Below, one piece after another: positions 42,437 to 50,578 of a stretch of 64,000 nt of DNA (within the stretch, counting starts at the first letter, position 1; every line of letters starts with the position of its first letter). Location of the stretch: positions 4,918,895 to 4,982,894 of the forward strand of contig NZ_JHEG04000001.1 of NCBI RefSeq assembly GCF_000760695.4. The letters run 5' to 3'. Under the pieces are notes generated by a model. It did no database searches, was not told the origin of the DNA, and worked only from the letters and a program-made list of their open reading frames with translations. The position numbers and the translations under genes were made by a program. This DNA comes from Tolypothrix bouteillei VB521301. Lineage in GTDB: Bacteria > Cyanobacteriota > Cyanobacteriia > Cyanobacteriales > Nostocaceae.

Positions 42437-43825
42437 ATGTTTTACAAATTGTTTATGCCTATAGCTTTTATTCCTCACGGTCATTGCTATCTTTGGAATC
42501 CTGGATTAGTTTGGCTAAATATCTTATCAGACAGCTGTATTGCGATCGCCTATTACTCAATTCCATTAGTACTCTGCTATTTTGTCCGCAAGCGTCAAGA
42601 TTTACCGTTTCCTGGAATTTTTTTGCTGTTTGGAACATTCATTGTTGCTTGTGGTACTACCCATGTTATGGAGATCTGGACACTTTGGCATCCAATTTAC
42701 TGGGTGAGTGGATTGTTGAAAGCCCTAACTGCTATTATTTCGCTATATACTGCAATCACTCTAGTACCGTTAGTTCCTTTAGCACTTGCTCTTCCGAGCC
42801 CAGAGTCTTTAAAAAAAATCAACTTAGAACTAGAACAAGAAATTAATGAGCGAAAGAAGATAGAAGAAGCTTTACGAATAGTTTCGCAACAAGAACGAGA
42901 AAAAGCAACCCAGCTAGAAATCACCTTAGAAGAACTCACTCGCACTCAAAGTGTGTTAATTCATAATGAAAAAATGGTAGGTTTGGGGCAATTAGTTGCA
43001 GGAGTTGCTCACGAAATTAACAATCCCGTTAGCTTTATCTATGGCAATGTCGCACACGCTCAGATCTATGCTCAAAGTTTGTTAGAGCTTATAAAACTCT
43101 ACCAGCAATATTACCCCAACCCTGTAGCAGAAATTCAACAAAAAAGAGACGGCATTGAATTAGATTTTATTGCAGAAGATTTTTCCAGATTATTAATTTC
43201 CATGACAGCAGGTGCGAGACGCATTAGCCAAATTGTGTTTTCCTTACGGAATTTTTCCCGTCTCGGTGAAGATACGCTCAAAAAAGTTAATATTCATGAA
43301 GGTATAGATAGTGCGCTGTTGATCTTGCACCATCGTTTACAACAACACGAAACTAGAGAAATTCAAGTTATCACAAACTACGGCGATCTGCCCCTTATAG
43401 AATGTTATCCCAGTCAACTGAATCAAGTGTTTATGAACATTCTTAACAATGCTATTGATGCTTTAGCTGAAATCCACACTAAAGAAATAGAGTTGGATGG
43501 AGCGATTAAGGTTATACAACCAATAATAGAAATTTCTACTTGTATAAAAAAATATAATGAAAAGAGTCAAAATATGGAAGAACAAGACTATGCTGTCATT
43601 AATATCGCTGATAATGGTTGTGGAATCAAGCCAAGCATCCAACAGAAAGTCTTCGATCCATTTTTTACAACCAAATCTCCTGGTAAAGGAACAGGTTTAG
43701 GATTATCTATCAGCTATCAAATTGTAGTGAACCAACATAAAGGAAAACTTTGGTGTCATTCAGAGACCCATTTAGGAACGACTTTTGTTATTGAATTACC
43801 AATAACAAGTAGTTCACCACATTGA
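42437..43825 (+). CDS. Ethylene-receptor-like sensor histidine kinase
   Basis: The 462-residue protein begins with three membrane segments that match the ethylene-binding domain of ETR1 and its cyanobacterial homologues: [27 protein letters not shown] and [20 protein letters not shown], where the Cys (~72) and His (~76) of CGTTH correspond to the copper-binding Cys65/His69 of ETR1. A coiled-coil linker leads to the kinase core with H-box [12 protein letters not shown]-box [15 protein letters not shown]1 DNGCGIKPS and G2 [11 protein letters not shown], all intact. No receiver follows. The last codons and the stop lie within a MITE-like element that starts at 43817. Confidence 0.9.
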   Translation: MFYKLFMPIAFIPHGHCYLWNPGLVWLNILSDSCIAIAYYSIPLVLCYFVRKRQDLPFPGIFLLFGTFIVACGTTHVMEIWTLWHPIYWVSGLLKALTAIISLYTAITLVPLVPLALALPSPESLKKINLELEQEINERKKIEEALRIVSQQEREKATQLEITLEELTRTQSVLIHNEKMVGLGQLVAGVAHEINNPVSFIYGNVAHAQIYAQSLLELIKLYQQYYPNPVAEIQQKRDGIELDFIAEDFSRLLISMTAGARRISQIVFSLRNFSRLGEDTLKKVNIHEGIDSALLILHHRLQQHETREIQVITNYGDLPLIECYPSQLNQVFMNILNNAIDALAEIHTKEIELDGAIKVIQPIIEISTCIKKYNEKSQNMEEQDYAVINIADNGCGIKPSIQQKVFDPFFTTKSPGKGTGLGLSISYQIVVNQHKGKLWCHSETHLGTTFVIELPITSSSPH

Positions 43826-43976
43826 TTTTGAGGGCTCTCAAAACTTGGCATCACCTCGTTTTGGTAGCTCCGCCTGGGAATACCTTAAGGGAAGCTCAGC
43901 CTCGCAGTTTGCATTCTGTGCTAGATTCACCGGAACGAGAGAGGAAAAATCGTTTCACCTATCAGAATTAATGTGG
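43817..43976. repeat. MITE-like dispersed element, family B copy 2
   Basis: Begins CCACATTGATTTTGAGGGC and ends ATTAATGTGG; the ends form an inverted repeat (CCACATT / AATGTGG). Interior stretches TTTGCATTCTGT and AAAAATCGTTTCACC match the copy at 3073-3242. Its first bases encode the final residues and stop of the kinase gene. Confidence 0.65.
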
Positions 43977-44370
43977 CGGACCCCAGTAAGGAGTGACCAA
44001 GACAATGACTGCCAAAAAGCTCACAATGCTCATCATCGTCCACTCTACAACACTAATACTACTGTGGGAAGCGCAGGTATTACTTGTGATGCCATCTCAC
44101 CTGCTATAAATAAAACTTGAATTTTTACTATCTTCAGTATTTTTACGCAATTTAATTGCTCTCTAAAATCTCTGTAGCTTGCACAATTATTGCATTATAT
44201 AGCACGGATTTATTATTTCAAAACCAACAGAAAAAACGAAACTTAATTGGATAAGTTCTGTCTTATACTGAGGGAGGAAACTCATTTCAAAAGCACCAAG
44301 TTGTGCTTTGTCAAAAACTGTGAGTATAACTACTAAGACCTCCCCGTGAATTCTACTTTTTTATTCAACA
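43977..44370. other. Gap of 394 bases without a recognisable gene
   Basis: Mostly AT-rich; upstream part may still be element-derived. I see no RNA gene. The promoter of the next gene should be in its last 100 bases. Confidence 0.4.
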
Positions 44371-44868
44371 ATGCGCCAGCTTGCACTACTTTTAAGTATC
44401 TGGGTAACTGCAGTTTCACTGCCAAATCAACCGGCATTTGCAGAAAATGCACCCATTCCACTAGCTTCTGACAAACCGTTGGAATTAAATCTATTGGCCA
44501 GTCCCACAGGTTCTGTTGTTACGGCTAACACCATCGAGCAAGAGAATTTGACAGTTCCTAGTTTGTGGTTGGCAAAGGAAAATTCGGAAAACAAACTCCT
44601 AGATAACTGGATAGCATATCCAGTTTCTGGTGCAGAACCCGCCAGAATTGACTTGATCGTTAATCAACAAATTTGGACTTTGCTAGATTATCTAGAACGA
44701 TATGATTTCGTAAATCGTTTGGGTACAGTCGCACGCAATTATGGTTACAATATGCGCGTGTTTAACTATCAACAAGAACGACTGGCAACCTATACGTGTA
44801 ATTTTAGTGCGAGTCCAGCTATGTGCAGAATAGACATGAATCTTCAAAGCAAGCTGGGGTTAAAATAA
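44371..44868 (+). CDS. Exported conserved hypothetical protein
   Basis: The 165-residue product starts with a clear signal peptide (LALLLSIWVTAVSLPNQPAFA, cleavage after AFA). The mature part ends with a compact domain rich in aromatic residues (IDLIVNQQIWTLLDYLERYD, then ARNYGYNMRVFNYQQERLAT), with two cysteines (YTCNF, AMCRI) that could form a disulfide. I do not recognise the family. Confidence 0.72.
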   Translation: MRQLALLLSIWVTAVSLPNQPAFAENAPIPLASDKPLELNLLASPTGSVVTANTIEQENLTVPSLWLAKENSENKLLDNWIAYPVSGAEPARIDLIVNQQIWTLLDYLERYDFVNRLGTVARNYGYNMRVFNYQQERLATYTCNFSASPAMCRIDMNLQSKLGLK

Positions 44869-44930
44869 GTCAGAATTCGCAATTCGGAATTCGTAATGAA
44901 AAGTACAATTACGAATTCCGACTTATTCCC

Positions 44931-46118
44931 CTACCCTTGAATGCGAGCAAATAAGGCTTGATACTGAGCCGTGGCTGTTGGTGATAGAGGAAGTAAAAAA
45001 TCACTTTTATCAAAAACGTCAGTATTCATCTGTAATAGATTACGTAATGACTCTTGCATATCGGATGATGGTAAATTTGCGATCGCCGGAGAATTCGTTT
45101 TGGTAAGCAAAGATATTTCTTGAGCAACTTGAGGAGTTAAACAAAAATCAACCCACTGGTATAGTAGATCTTCATTTTCCTTACCTGCGGGGCTTACCCA
45201 GAGGTCAGCCCAGATTGCGGTTCCAGATTTGGGAACAACTACAGCCAGTTGGGGATAACGCCCAAGTGTTTGGACAACATCATTTGACCAACCCACAGCC
45301 AGCCAGGTGTCCCCAGTAATTAGGGGTTCTAAATACTTTGTTGAACCGTAAAATTTTACCTGTCGATCTAGTGAGACTAGTTCTTTTTCTAAATTCGTAA
45401 CTTTATCAAGATTTTCCTGATTGTAAGATTGCCCCAGTTTTTTTAAAACCAAACCAATTGCTTCTCTTGGCTGTTCCAACACCGAAATACGTCCTTGTAG
45501 GTCATTTCGCCACAAATCGCTCCAATCTGTTGGTGTCCATCCCAATTCTTGGAACTTGTCACGCCGATAAACAATCACCGTACTCCCCCAACGATAAGGG
45601 ACCGCCCAAACCTTCCCTTTAGAATCAATCTGACCTTTGTCATTGCGCGTTACTAAGTTTTGCCACCGTTTGGGTAAAGCAGACCAATGCTTTATTTTTG
45701 CCACTTCTAATGGTTTAATGAGTTTGTCTTGAATGGCCTGAGTTAGCCAAAAATCTCCCATCGTCACTAAGTCAGATATAGCTGATTTCTGATTAGATTT
45801 CATGAAAGGTAAGGAAATTCCCCATTCTGGTTCCTTGGTATTTGTTTTCTTCTGCCAATCTTTCAATTTCTCAATTAAGTCTTCTAATTGCTCTACCGGA
45901 GCAAACTTTAATTGTGCCTTCAATCCCCGGCTAAATTGACTGACCACTTGACCGGGAATAGAACCTTTTAACAACTGTACGTTGAGTGTTGCTTGATTAT
46001 GTTCACTGCATCCAATCAGCAGTTGTGACAGTGCTAGCGCACTTGTACTCAGTAAAAAAGACCTTCGCTCCATTGATTTTATATTTGAGATGCCCGAACT
46101 TTCAGTTAAAACTGCCAT
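44931..46118 (-). CDS. Polyamine-type ABC transporter substrate-binding lipoprotein
   Basis: The 395-residue protein is an extracellular solute-binding protein of the PotD/PotF kind. A lipobox lies in ALSQLLIGCSEHN, with a twin-like MERRSFLLSTSAL start before it, so a start at 46073 is an alternative to 46118. Signatures include QVVSQFSRGL near the start, KVWAVPYRWGSTVIVYRRDK (the conserved PYxWGTT-type stretch of the family) and WSDLWRNDLQGRISVLEQPR. No permease or ATPase genes are adjacent, so it is an orphan or uses remote partners. The bound ligand is unknown. Confidence 0.85.
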   Translation of the reverse strand: MAVLTESSGISNIKSMERRSFLLSTSALALSQLLIGCSEHNQATLNVQLLKGSIPGQVVSQFSRGLKAQLKFAPVEQLEDLIEKLKDWQKKTNTKEPEWGISLPFMKSNQKSAISDLVTMGDFWLTQAIQDKLIKPLEVAKIKHWSALPKRWQNLVTRNDKGQIDSKGKVWAVPYRWGSTVIVYRRDKFQELGWTPTDWSDLWRNDLQGRISVLEQPREAIGLVLKKLGQSYNQENLDKVTNLEKELVSLDRQVKFYGSTKYLEPLITGDTWLAVGWSNDVVQTLGRYPQLAVVVPKSGTAIWADLWVSPAGKENEDLLYQWVDFCLTPQVAQEISLLTKTNSPAIANLPSSDMQESLRNLLQMNTDVFDKSDFLLPLSPTATAQYQALFARIQG

Positions 46119-46415
46119 CAGTTACCGCTTTGCTGCAACTTCCAGTGTAAGTTTAACAGTGACTGGCGAGCGGTGACCAGTTAGGGCAAATGCCCGTAAG
46201 TGTCTGGGACAATAATGTCTTCAATTGTAGACATTCATTTTTCTACATAAAAAGGGTCAGTAACACTTTAAGAAATTATGTAGAAATATTTCAAATTAAA
46301 GATTTAAATAATGCATTTCAACAGAAAATATTAAAAGTTAAAAAAATCATAAATATAGTTAATATTGCCAGGAGATTTTATAACATAGAGAGAAATAAGC
46401 GGACGAGGGTATTAC

Positions 46416-46793
46416 ATGGAGCCATTACAAAAGCAAGTCCTGACATTGAGTCAAAAATTGGATGCCCTCTACCAGGTCATTGAGCAGCTTGATGGTAAGG
46501 TTTCTCAAGCTTTATCAGATTGCAGCTTGGCAAAAGAAGAGTCAAGGGATAATTTCCTGGAAAACAGTAGCGATCGCCGTCACCAGTTCAAAGGACATTC
46601 CATTTTCAATTCAGAACTCGAACATAAGGATGTCATAGCCGATGGCATTTATTCAGATAGCAACCTTCAAGCTGGGGATAAACAAATAACACCAGAAATT
46701 CAAATTCAACGTCTGACAGCACAATTAACAGCAGCGTACAACCGCATAGCAGCTTTAGAAGAACAATTACTTCTTAAAAGAATAAGCTCTTAA
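46416..46793 (+). CDS. Coiled-coil hypothetical protein
   Basis: The 125-residue product begins with a coiled coil (LQKQVLTLSQKLDALYQVIE), has a polar and probably disordered middle and ends with a second coil (IQRLTAQLTAAYNRIAALEE). The ATG is preceded by GAGGG. No enzyme motif. Similar small two-coil proteins are widespread in filamentous cyanobacteria; their role is not known to me. Confidence 0.68.
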   Translation: MEPLQKQVLTLSQKLDALYQVIEQLDGKVSQALSDCSLAKEESRDNFLENSSDRRHQFKGHSIFNSELEHKDVIADGIYSDSNLQAGDKQITPEIQIQRLTAQLTAAYNRIAALEEQLLLKRISS

Positions 46794-47098
46794 TGAAAAC
46801 CAAATTAACTTTTTACTTTTGAGTTTTAACTGAATCTTCTAAATTTCCCCATTTGAGTCAATTCGTCTATTAGCAACGATCCCCGAGGTTTAAATTCAGA
46901 AAACAGGTTTTTTTCACAAATTAAAGCTCAAAGACTTTTAGTCGTCGCATGTAAGTAAAGCCCGCCCAGATAGTTTCAAAAAACGGGGTTACACGAGTAC
47001 TTAACCATATTGATTTTGAGAGCAACAAGAGCCGCGACTTCTTTAAGAAGTCGCGAATCTCGATCGACCCAATCTGTCAAATTTTCCGTGGCGTACTA
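46794..47098. other. Gap with a partial family B element
   Basis: At 47005 the stretch CCATATTGATTTTGAGAG starts like the family B elements, and a palindrome GCGACTTCTTTAAGAAGTCGC lies at about 47034-47054. The element seems truncated or a variant form. No gene. Confidence 0.45.
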
Positions 47099-48280
47099 CT
47101 AGTCCCCGTAGGCGGACTTTATTTGTTTTTCAATCTCTTGCAAAAGTTGGTGTTGTTGCCATTCTTGGTAGAGATAAGCCGCAATGCAAGAACCACCAGC
47201 ACCTACACCTTCTTTTACAAAACCCTTTTCGTAAGCTCTCAGTTGCTCGTAACAAGATTCAGCAAAGCTTAATTCAGTGGCCAGTAAAGGCGGAGTGAAT
47301 AATTCATAAGGAGTATTGCTACCCCTACCAATAAGTTCAGCTAATTCAATAGTTCCCCCTGTTGAGTCCTCTGCTACCCAACGGGTTGTTCCCACAATGA
47401 CTTCTTCAACTTGCCAAGGTAAGCCATACACTTGTGCGATCGCACAAATCAAAGCATAGACTGCCAGCATTTGTGTTCCACCTGCAAGCAAAACACCACA
47501 GCTGCGACTTAAAGCAAGAGTCATTCCAGCAACTGCGACTTGCATGGGATCTCCCACTGCAGCGACAAGTTCTAGGGGATCAATTGGGGAGTGAAGGAGT
47601 GAGGGAGTGAGAGAGTGAGGGAAGTTTTTCTCGCTCCCTCCCTCTTTTGCTCTCTCCATCTTCTTCAAACCAGCTTGCACAAGCGCCCACTTTTGAGCGT
47701 GATTGCAAACAGGGTGACTGCTGTTAACTTTTCCAACGGCTTGTACACCCAAGCCAGTCAATATTGCTAGAGCAGTTGTCGTTCCTCCAACAACGCACTC
47801 GCTTAAAATGTAATAGTCTTTTCGGTCATGATTTGCTAAGCGTTCGCCCCATTCCATCCCTTGCTTCAATAGGTGATGGACTGTTGCAATATCCATAGCC
47901 TTACCTTGGCTCAAACACTTGGCTGGAGAACCGCCCAAATCTATTACAGGAACAGGAGGGGACTGGGGCAAACCAGCATTAAATATATATACTGGTATTT
48001 TTAGTGTTTCAACCACAGCACGGGTAATGAAGACGGGAGACACTCCAGCTATGAGTGGAGGTAAGGGATACTTGGGTTTTACACCAGTACCGTAGTATAA
48101 AAACTCAGCGTCTGCACAAGCAGTGTATTTTCTATCCTCTGGCGTTGAACCAGCCGCAGAAATACCTGGGATCAAACAAGTGTCAGTATATCCTAGAATG
48201 CAAGCAAACACGGGTAGACAACCTCGATACTTAGTCATCCATTCCTTAGCTTGCTCAATTTGAGTATAAATGCGAATCAT
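47099..48280 (-). CDS. CobT-like TIGR00303 phosphoribosyltransferase family protein
   Basis: The 393-residue protein belongs to TIGR00303, related to CobT, which attaches dimethylbenzimidazole to nicotinate ribotide in cobalamin loop assembly. Motifs: YTDTCLIPGISAAGSTPEDR, YYILSECVVGGTTTALAIL, NSSHPVCNHAQKW and GVLLAGGTQMLAVYALI. An insert at residues ~213-232 (KEGGSEKNFPHSLTPSLLHS) is translated from a GAGTGAGG-rich tandem tract (47586-47660), and the last residues SAYGD come from a dispersed palindrome. A TTG at 48304 could extend it by eight codons. It is followed by a MITE upstream of its start and shares strand with the DUF2232 gene. Confidence 0.88.
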   Translation of the reverse strand: MIRIYTQIEQAKEWMTKYRGCLPVFACILGYTDTCLIPGISAAGSTPEDRKYTACADAEFLYYGTGVKPKYPLPPLIAGVSPVFITRAVVETLKIPVYIFNAGLPQSPPVPVIDLGGSPAKCLSQGKAMDIATVHHLLKQGMEWGERLANHDRKDYYILSECVVGGTTTALAILTGLGVQAVGKVNSSHPVCNHAQKWALVQAGLKKMERAKEGGSEKNFPHSLTPSLLHSPIDPLELVAAVGDPMQVAVAGMTLALSRSCGVLLAGGTQMLAVYALICAIAQVYGLPWQVEEVIVGTTRWVAEDSTGGTIELAELIGRGSNTPYELFTPPLLATELSFAESCYEQLRAYEKGFVKEGVGAGGSCIAAYLYQEWQQHQLLQEIEKQIKSAYGD

Positions 48281-48344
48281 ATGGCAGTACGGTTCAGTTA
48301 ACAATACTCATCCTTGAAGAGCCCCCATCTCCCCCCAACCCCAG

Positions 48345-48482
48345 CTACGGTAGTGTACGGATCTCTAAAAAAGAGATGAAACATCGTGAAAAGGGAGAAT
48401 TGGAATGAAGTTCCCCCCTTTTTTAAGGGGGGATCGAAACCGCTTTTAATGCACCATAGAAGACTTGTGTACACCACCGCAG
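48345..48482. repeat. MITE-like dispersed element, family A copy 2
   Basis: Bounded by CTACGGTAGTGTAC and TTGTGTACACCACCGCAG, with the same internal order as the copy at 4138-4282 (GGGGGGATCGAAACCGC, TTTTAATGCACC). It sits between the CobT-like and DUF2232 genes. Confidence 0.72.
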
Positions 48483-48593
48483 TTGAGCGCTCGGAGGCTA
48501 GAGGGGATCGAGTCTTATCTGAACCGTATTGAATCATATGGTTTGGTTAGTGGTTCGTGGTTAGTAGAACAACCAACAACTAACAACCAACAA

Positions 48594-49265
48594 TTATTCG
48601 TAATCTAAAATAACTTGTACCCAACGTGGAGGGCGGGGAATTGGGTTTCCCAAGCGATCCAAGAGCAGCCATGCGCCCAAATGTACTACAAATAGATAGA
48701 TAAAATTGTTCAAGACAATCAGAGCGATCGCGCCGACTTGAATCAAGAATACGCTGGGGCTGGACAAAATACCTAATTTGAGAAATATCCACTCGATGAA
48801 ATCCGTCACTTGATTGATTACGTAAATCCAGAGGTCTTCATTAGATAGTACAGACAGCAACCACACTCGGAAAAATACCCCCAAAGTTCCCAGTAGCGTA
48901 CCCAAACTAATGGAAACGATCCAAGGAACGCGGCGAGTCCAAGTTGCGCCCAAAAGAACACCCATAAACGCAAAGGGCATTACAAAGAGAAGACTGCGGA
49001 CTGGTCCCATGAGGACTGAAAGCAACAAACCAGAAGTCAGAGCTGCCATCCACGCCGCCCTGCTACCCCAGCGAAGGTAGACTAAGGCGATAGGTACGGG
49101 GAAAAATATCCGCAAAACAGGTCCTAGAGGAAAGTAAAAATTAATAAACCAAATTAAGCTCGCAGTGCTAGCCAAAAATGCTGTTTCCACCACTCTTAGT
49201 GGTGCTTCCAATTTCATAGAATTTTGATTTAAATCGTTTTTCTTTACCATCAATTCATCAAACAT
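48594..49265 (-). CDS. DUF2232-like membrane protein
   Basis: The 223-residue protein has about six membrane segments (ALVYLRWGSRAAWMAALTSG, LLFVMPFAFMGVLLGATW, VFLIQVGAIALIVLNNFIYL) and the overall pattern of DUF2232/energy-coupling-factor S-like proteins. Such proteins may be vitamin uptake components, and its position upstream of the CobT-like gene on the same strand would suit that, but this is inference. Later starts at 49250 or 49217 are possible. Confidence 0.78.
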   Translation of the reverse strand: MFDELMVKKNDLNQNSMKLEAPLRVVETAFLASTASLIWFINFYFPLGPVLRIFFPVPIALVYLRWGSRAAWMAALTSGLLLSVLMGPVRSLLFVMPFAFMGVLLGATWTRRVPWIVSISLGTLLGTLGVFFRVWLLSVLSNEDLWIYVINQVTDFIEWIFLKLGILSSPSVFLIQVGAIALIVLNNFIYLFVVHLGAWLLLDRLGNPIPRPPRWVQVILDYE

Positions 49266-49319
49266 CCATTTTTAGCTATCAGCAACCAGTTCTTCACCAG
49301 TCGCCGGTCACCCATCACT

Positions 49320-50018
49320 TTAAACAATCATTCGTTCCAAAGCTGATATATCGGGAATACAGATAACATCTTGCTCTCGTCTAATCAGACCTTTTTTTTC
49401 TAACCTTGTTAAGACCCGCGTGACAGTTTCCCTCGCTAATCCACTTAAACTGCTCAATTCTCGGTGAGGTAAATTAGGAATTTCTGTTCCCGCTTGTGCC
49501 TTTTTGCCCTGTCCTTCAGCCAAAAACAGCAATGTGTCTGCCACTCGTGATTGACTGTCAGATTCCCGCAATCGCAGCCGCCGATTGACTTGGCGCAATC
49601 GCCGCGCCATCAGTTGTGCCAATCGGACTCCAGCCAGAGGTTCTGTATAAAGCAATTTGAGAAAATCCTGGGATGGCATACTGCCAATTACTGTAGGAGT
49701 CAGTGTAATTACATCGGTGGAACGAGGTACTTCGTCAAGGGCTGCCATTTCGCCAAATAATTCTCCTTTTCCAAGGATATTTAGCGTCACTTCTTTACCC
49801 TCTAAATTGTAGGTACGAATTTTTACCCAGCCCTCCATAATAAAATACACAGAACCGCCCCAATCATTTTCCAATAGAATAACTTGGTTTGCTGGGTGAG
49901 TGCGGGTCACAAGATGGGTGAGCGCAGGTTCTACGACCGTTTCTGGCAGCCCCTGAAAAAAGGGAGCCAAGTTCATCCAGGAATTGCCAGGTGCTTGTAA
50001 GCTATACCTTTCTTCCAT
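49320..50018 (-). CDS. Crp/Fnr family transcription regulator
   Basis: The 232-residue protein has a complete cNMP-binding beta roll (VILLENDWGGSVYFIMEGWV, then EVTLNILGKGELFGEMAALD, with EVPRSTDVITL matching the phosphate cassette G-E-x6-R pattern) and a C-terminal winged helix (LPHRELSSLSGLARETVTRV, then LTRLEKKGLI). Arg and Glu needed for cAMP contact appear present, so a cyclic nucleotide may be the ligand. It is not NtcA. The ATG at 50018 is preferred to the GTG at 50021. It lies 54 bases upstream of the DUF2232 gene. Confidence 0.9.
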   Translation of the reverse strand: MEERYSLQAPGNSWMNLAPFFQGLPETVVEPALTHLVTRTHPANQVILLENDWGGSVYFIMEGWVKIRTYNLEGKEVTLNILGKGELFGEMAALDEVPRSTDVITLTPTVIGSMPSQDFLKLLYTEPLAGVRLAQLMARRLRQVNRRLRLRESDSQSRVADTLLFLAEGQGKKAQAGTEIPNLPHRELSSLSGLARETVTRVLTRLEKKGLIRREQDVICIPDISALERMIV

Positions 50019-50578
50019 CACAAAATCTTTACTGTACTGTTAAGCAGCAAAATATAACAGTTCCTCTGTAAGCATATGCTATTAAAGCACAAGCCACTCA
50101 ATATAAAGCTAAACTATGTTACACGATATAGCAGTCGGAATGACTCTTATAAAAAATGTTTACCCAACTATTAAATTAGAGTAAAGTTTTTCCAACAATC
50201 TTATGCAGCAAACGCGCCTTTCTCAACGGTCACCAATGATACAAGCGCTCTCGCATTACATTGTAGATAAACTACACTCATGATACTCAAGATCGTTTAT
50301 TTTTGGTAACCTAAGATTTCTAACAGCGAGCCGCAACAAAAATATAAAGATGAGAGAAAAATAACAGCGTACAGAGCGAGATTTGGTCAACTTGCCGATT
50401 AAGAACACTTTTTGTGTGCCGAAACCGCAGCGAGCTGTTAAGCTATTCTCTCAAAGTAGGCGAATTTTTGACACATCATATTGATAGACGCCGCTATTCA
50501 CGAATAACATAAATTGCAACAGTTGTACAGCACTTCCTAATATCACCCAACTTACAGTTCTATATAAGGTAACTTAAC
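50019..50578. other. Gap of 560 bases without a recognisable gene
   Basis: It separates the divergent Crp and Hsp70-like genes and holds their promoters; AT-rich stretches are present but no operator, RNA or repeat stood out. Confidence 0.4.

Noticed and set aside
43845..44120. 91-codon open frame after the kinase
   Set aside because: It is almost entirely inside a family B MITE-like element.
46190..46483. 97-codon open frame on the plus strand
   Set aside because: Lys/Asn-rich from AT-rich DNA and it overlaps the better-supported gene at 46416 in another frame.
48298..48537. 79-codon open frame on the minus strand
   Set aside because: It is translated from MITE family A copy 2.
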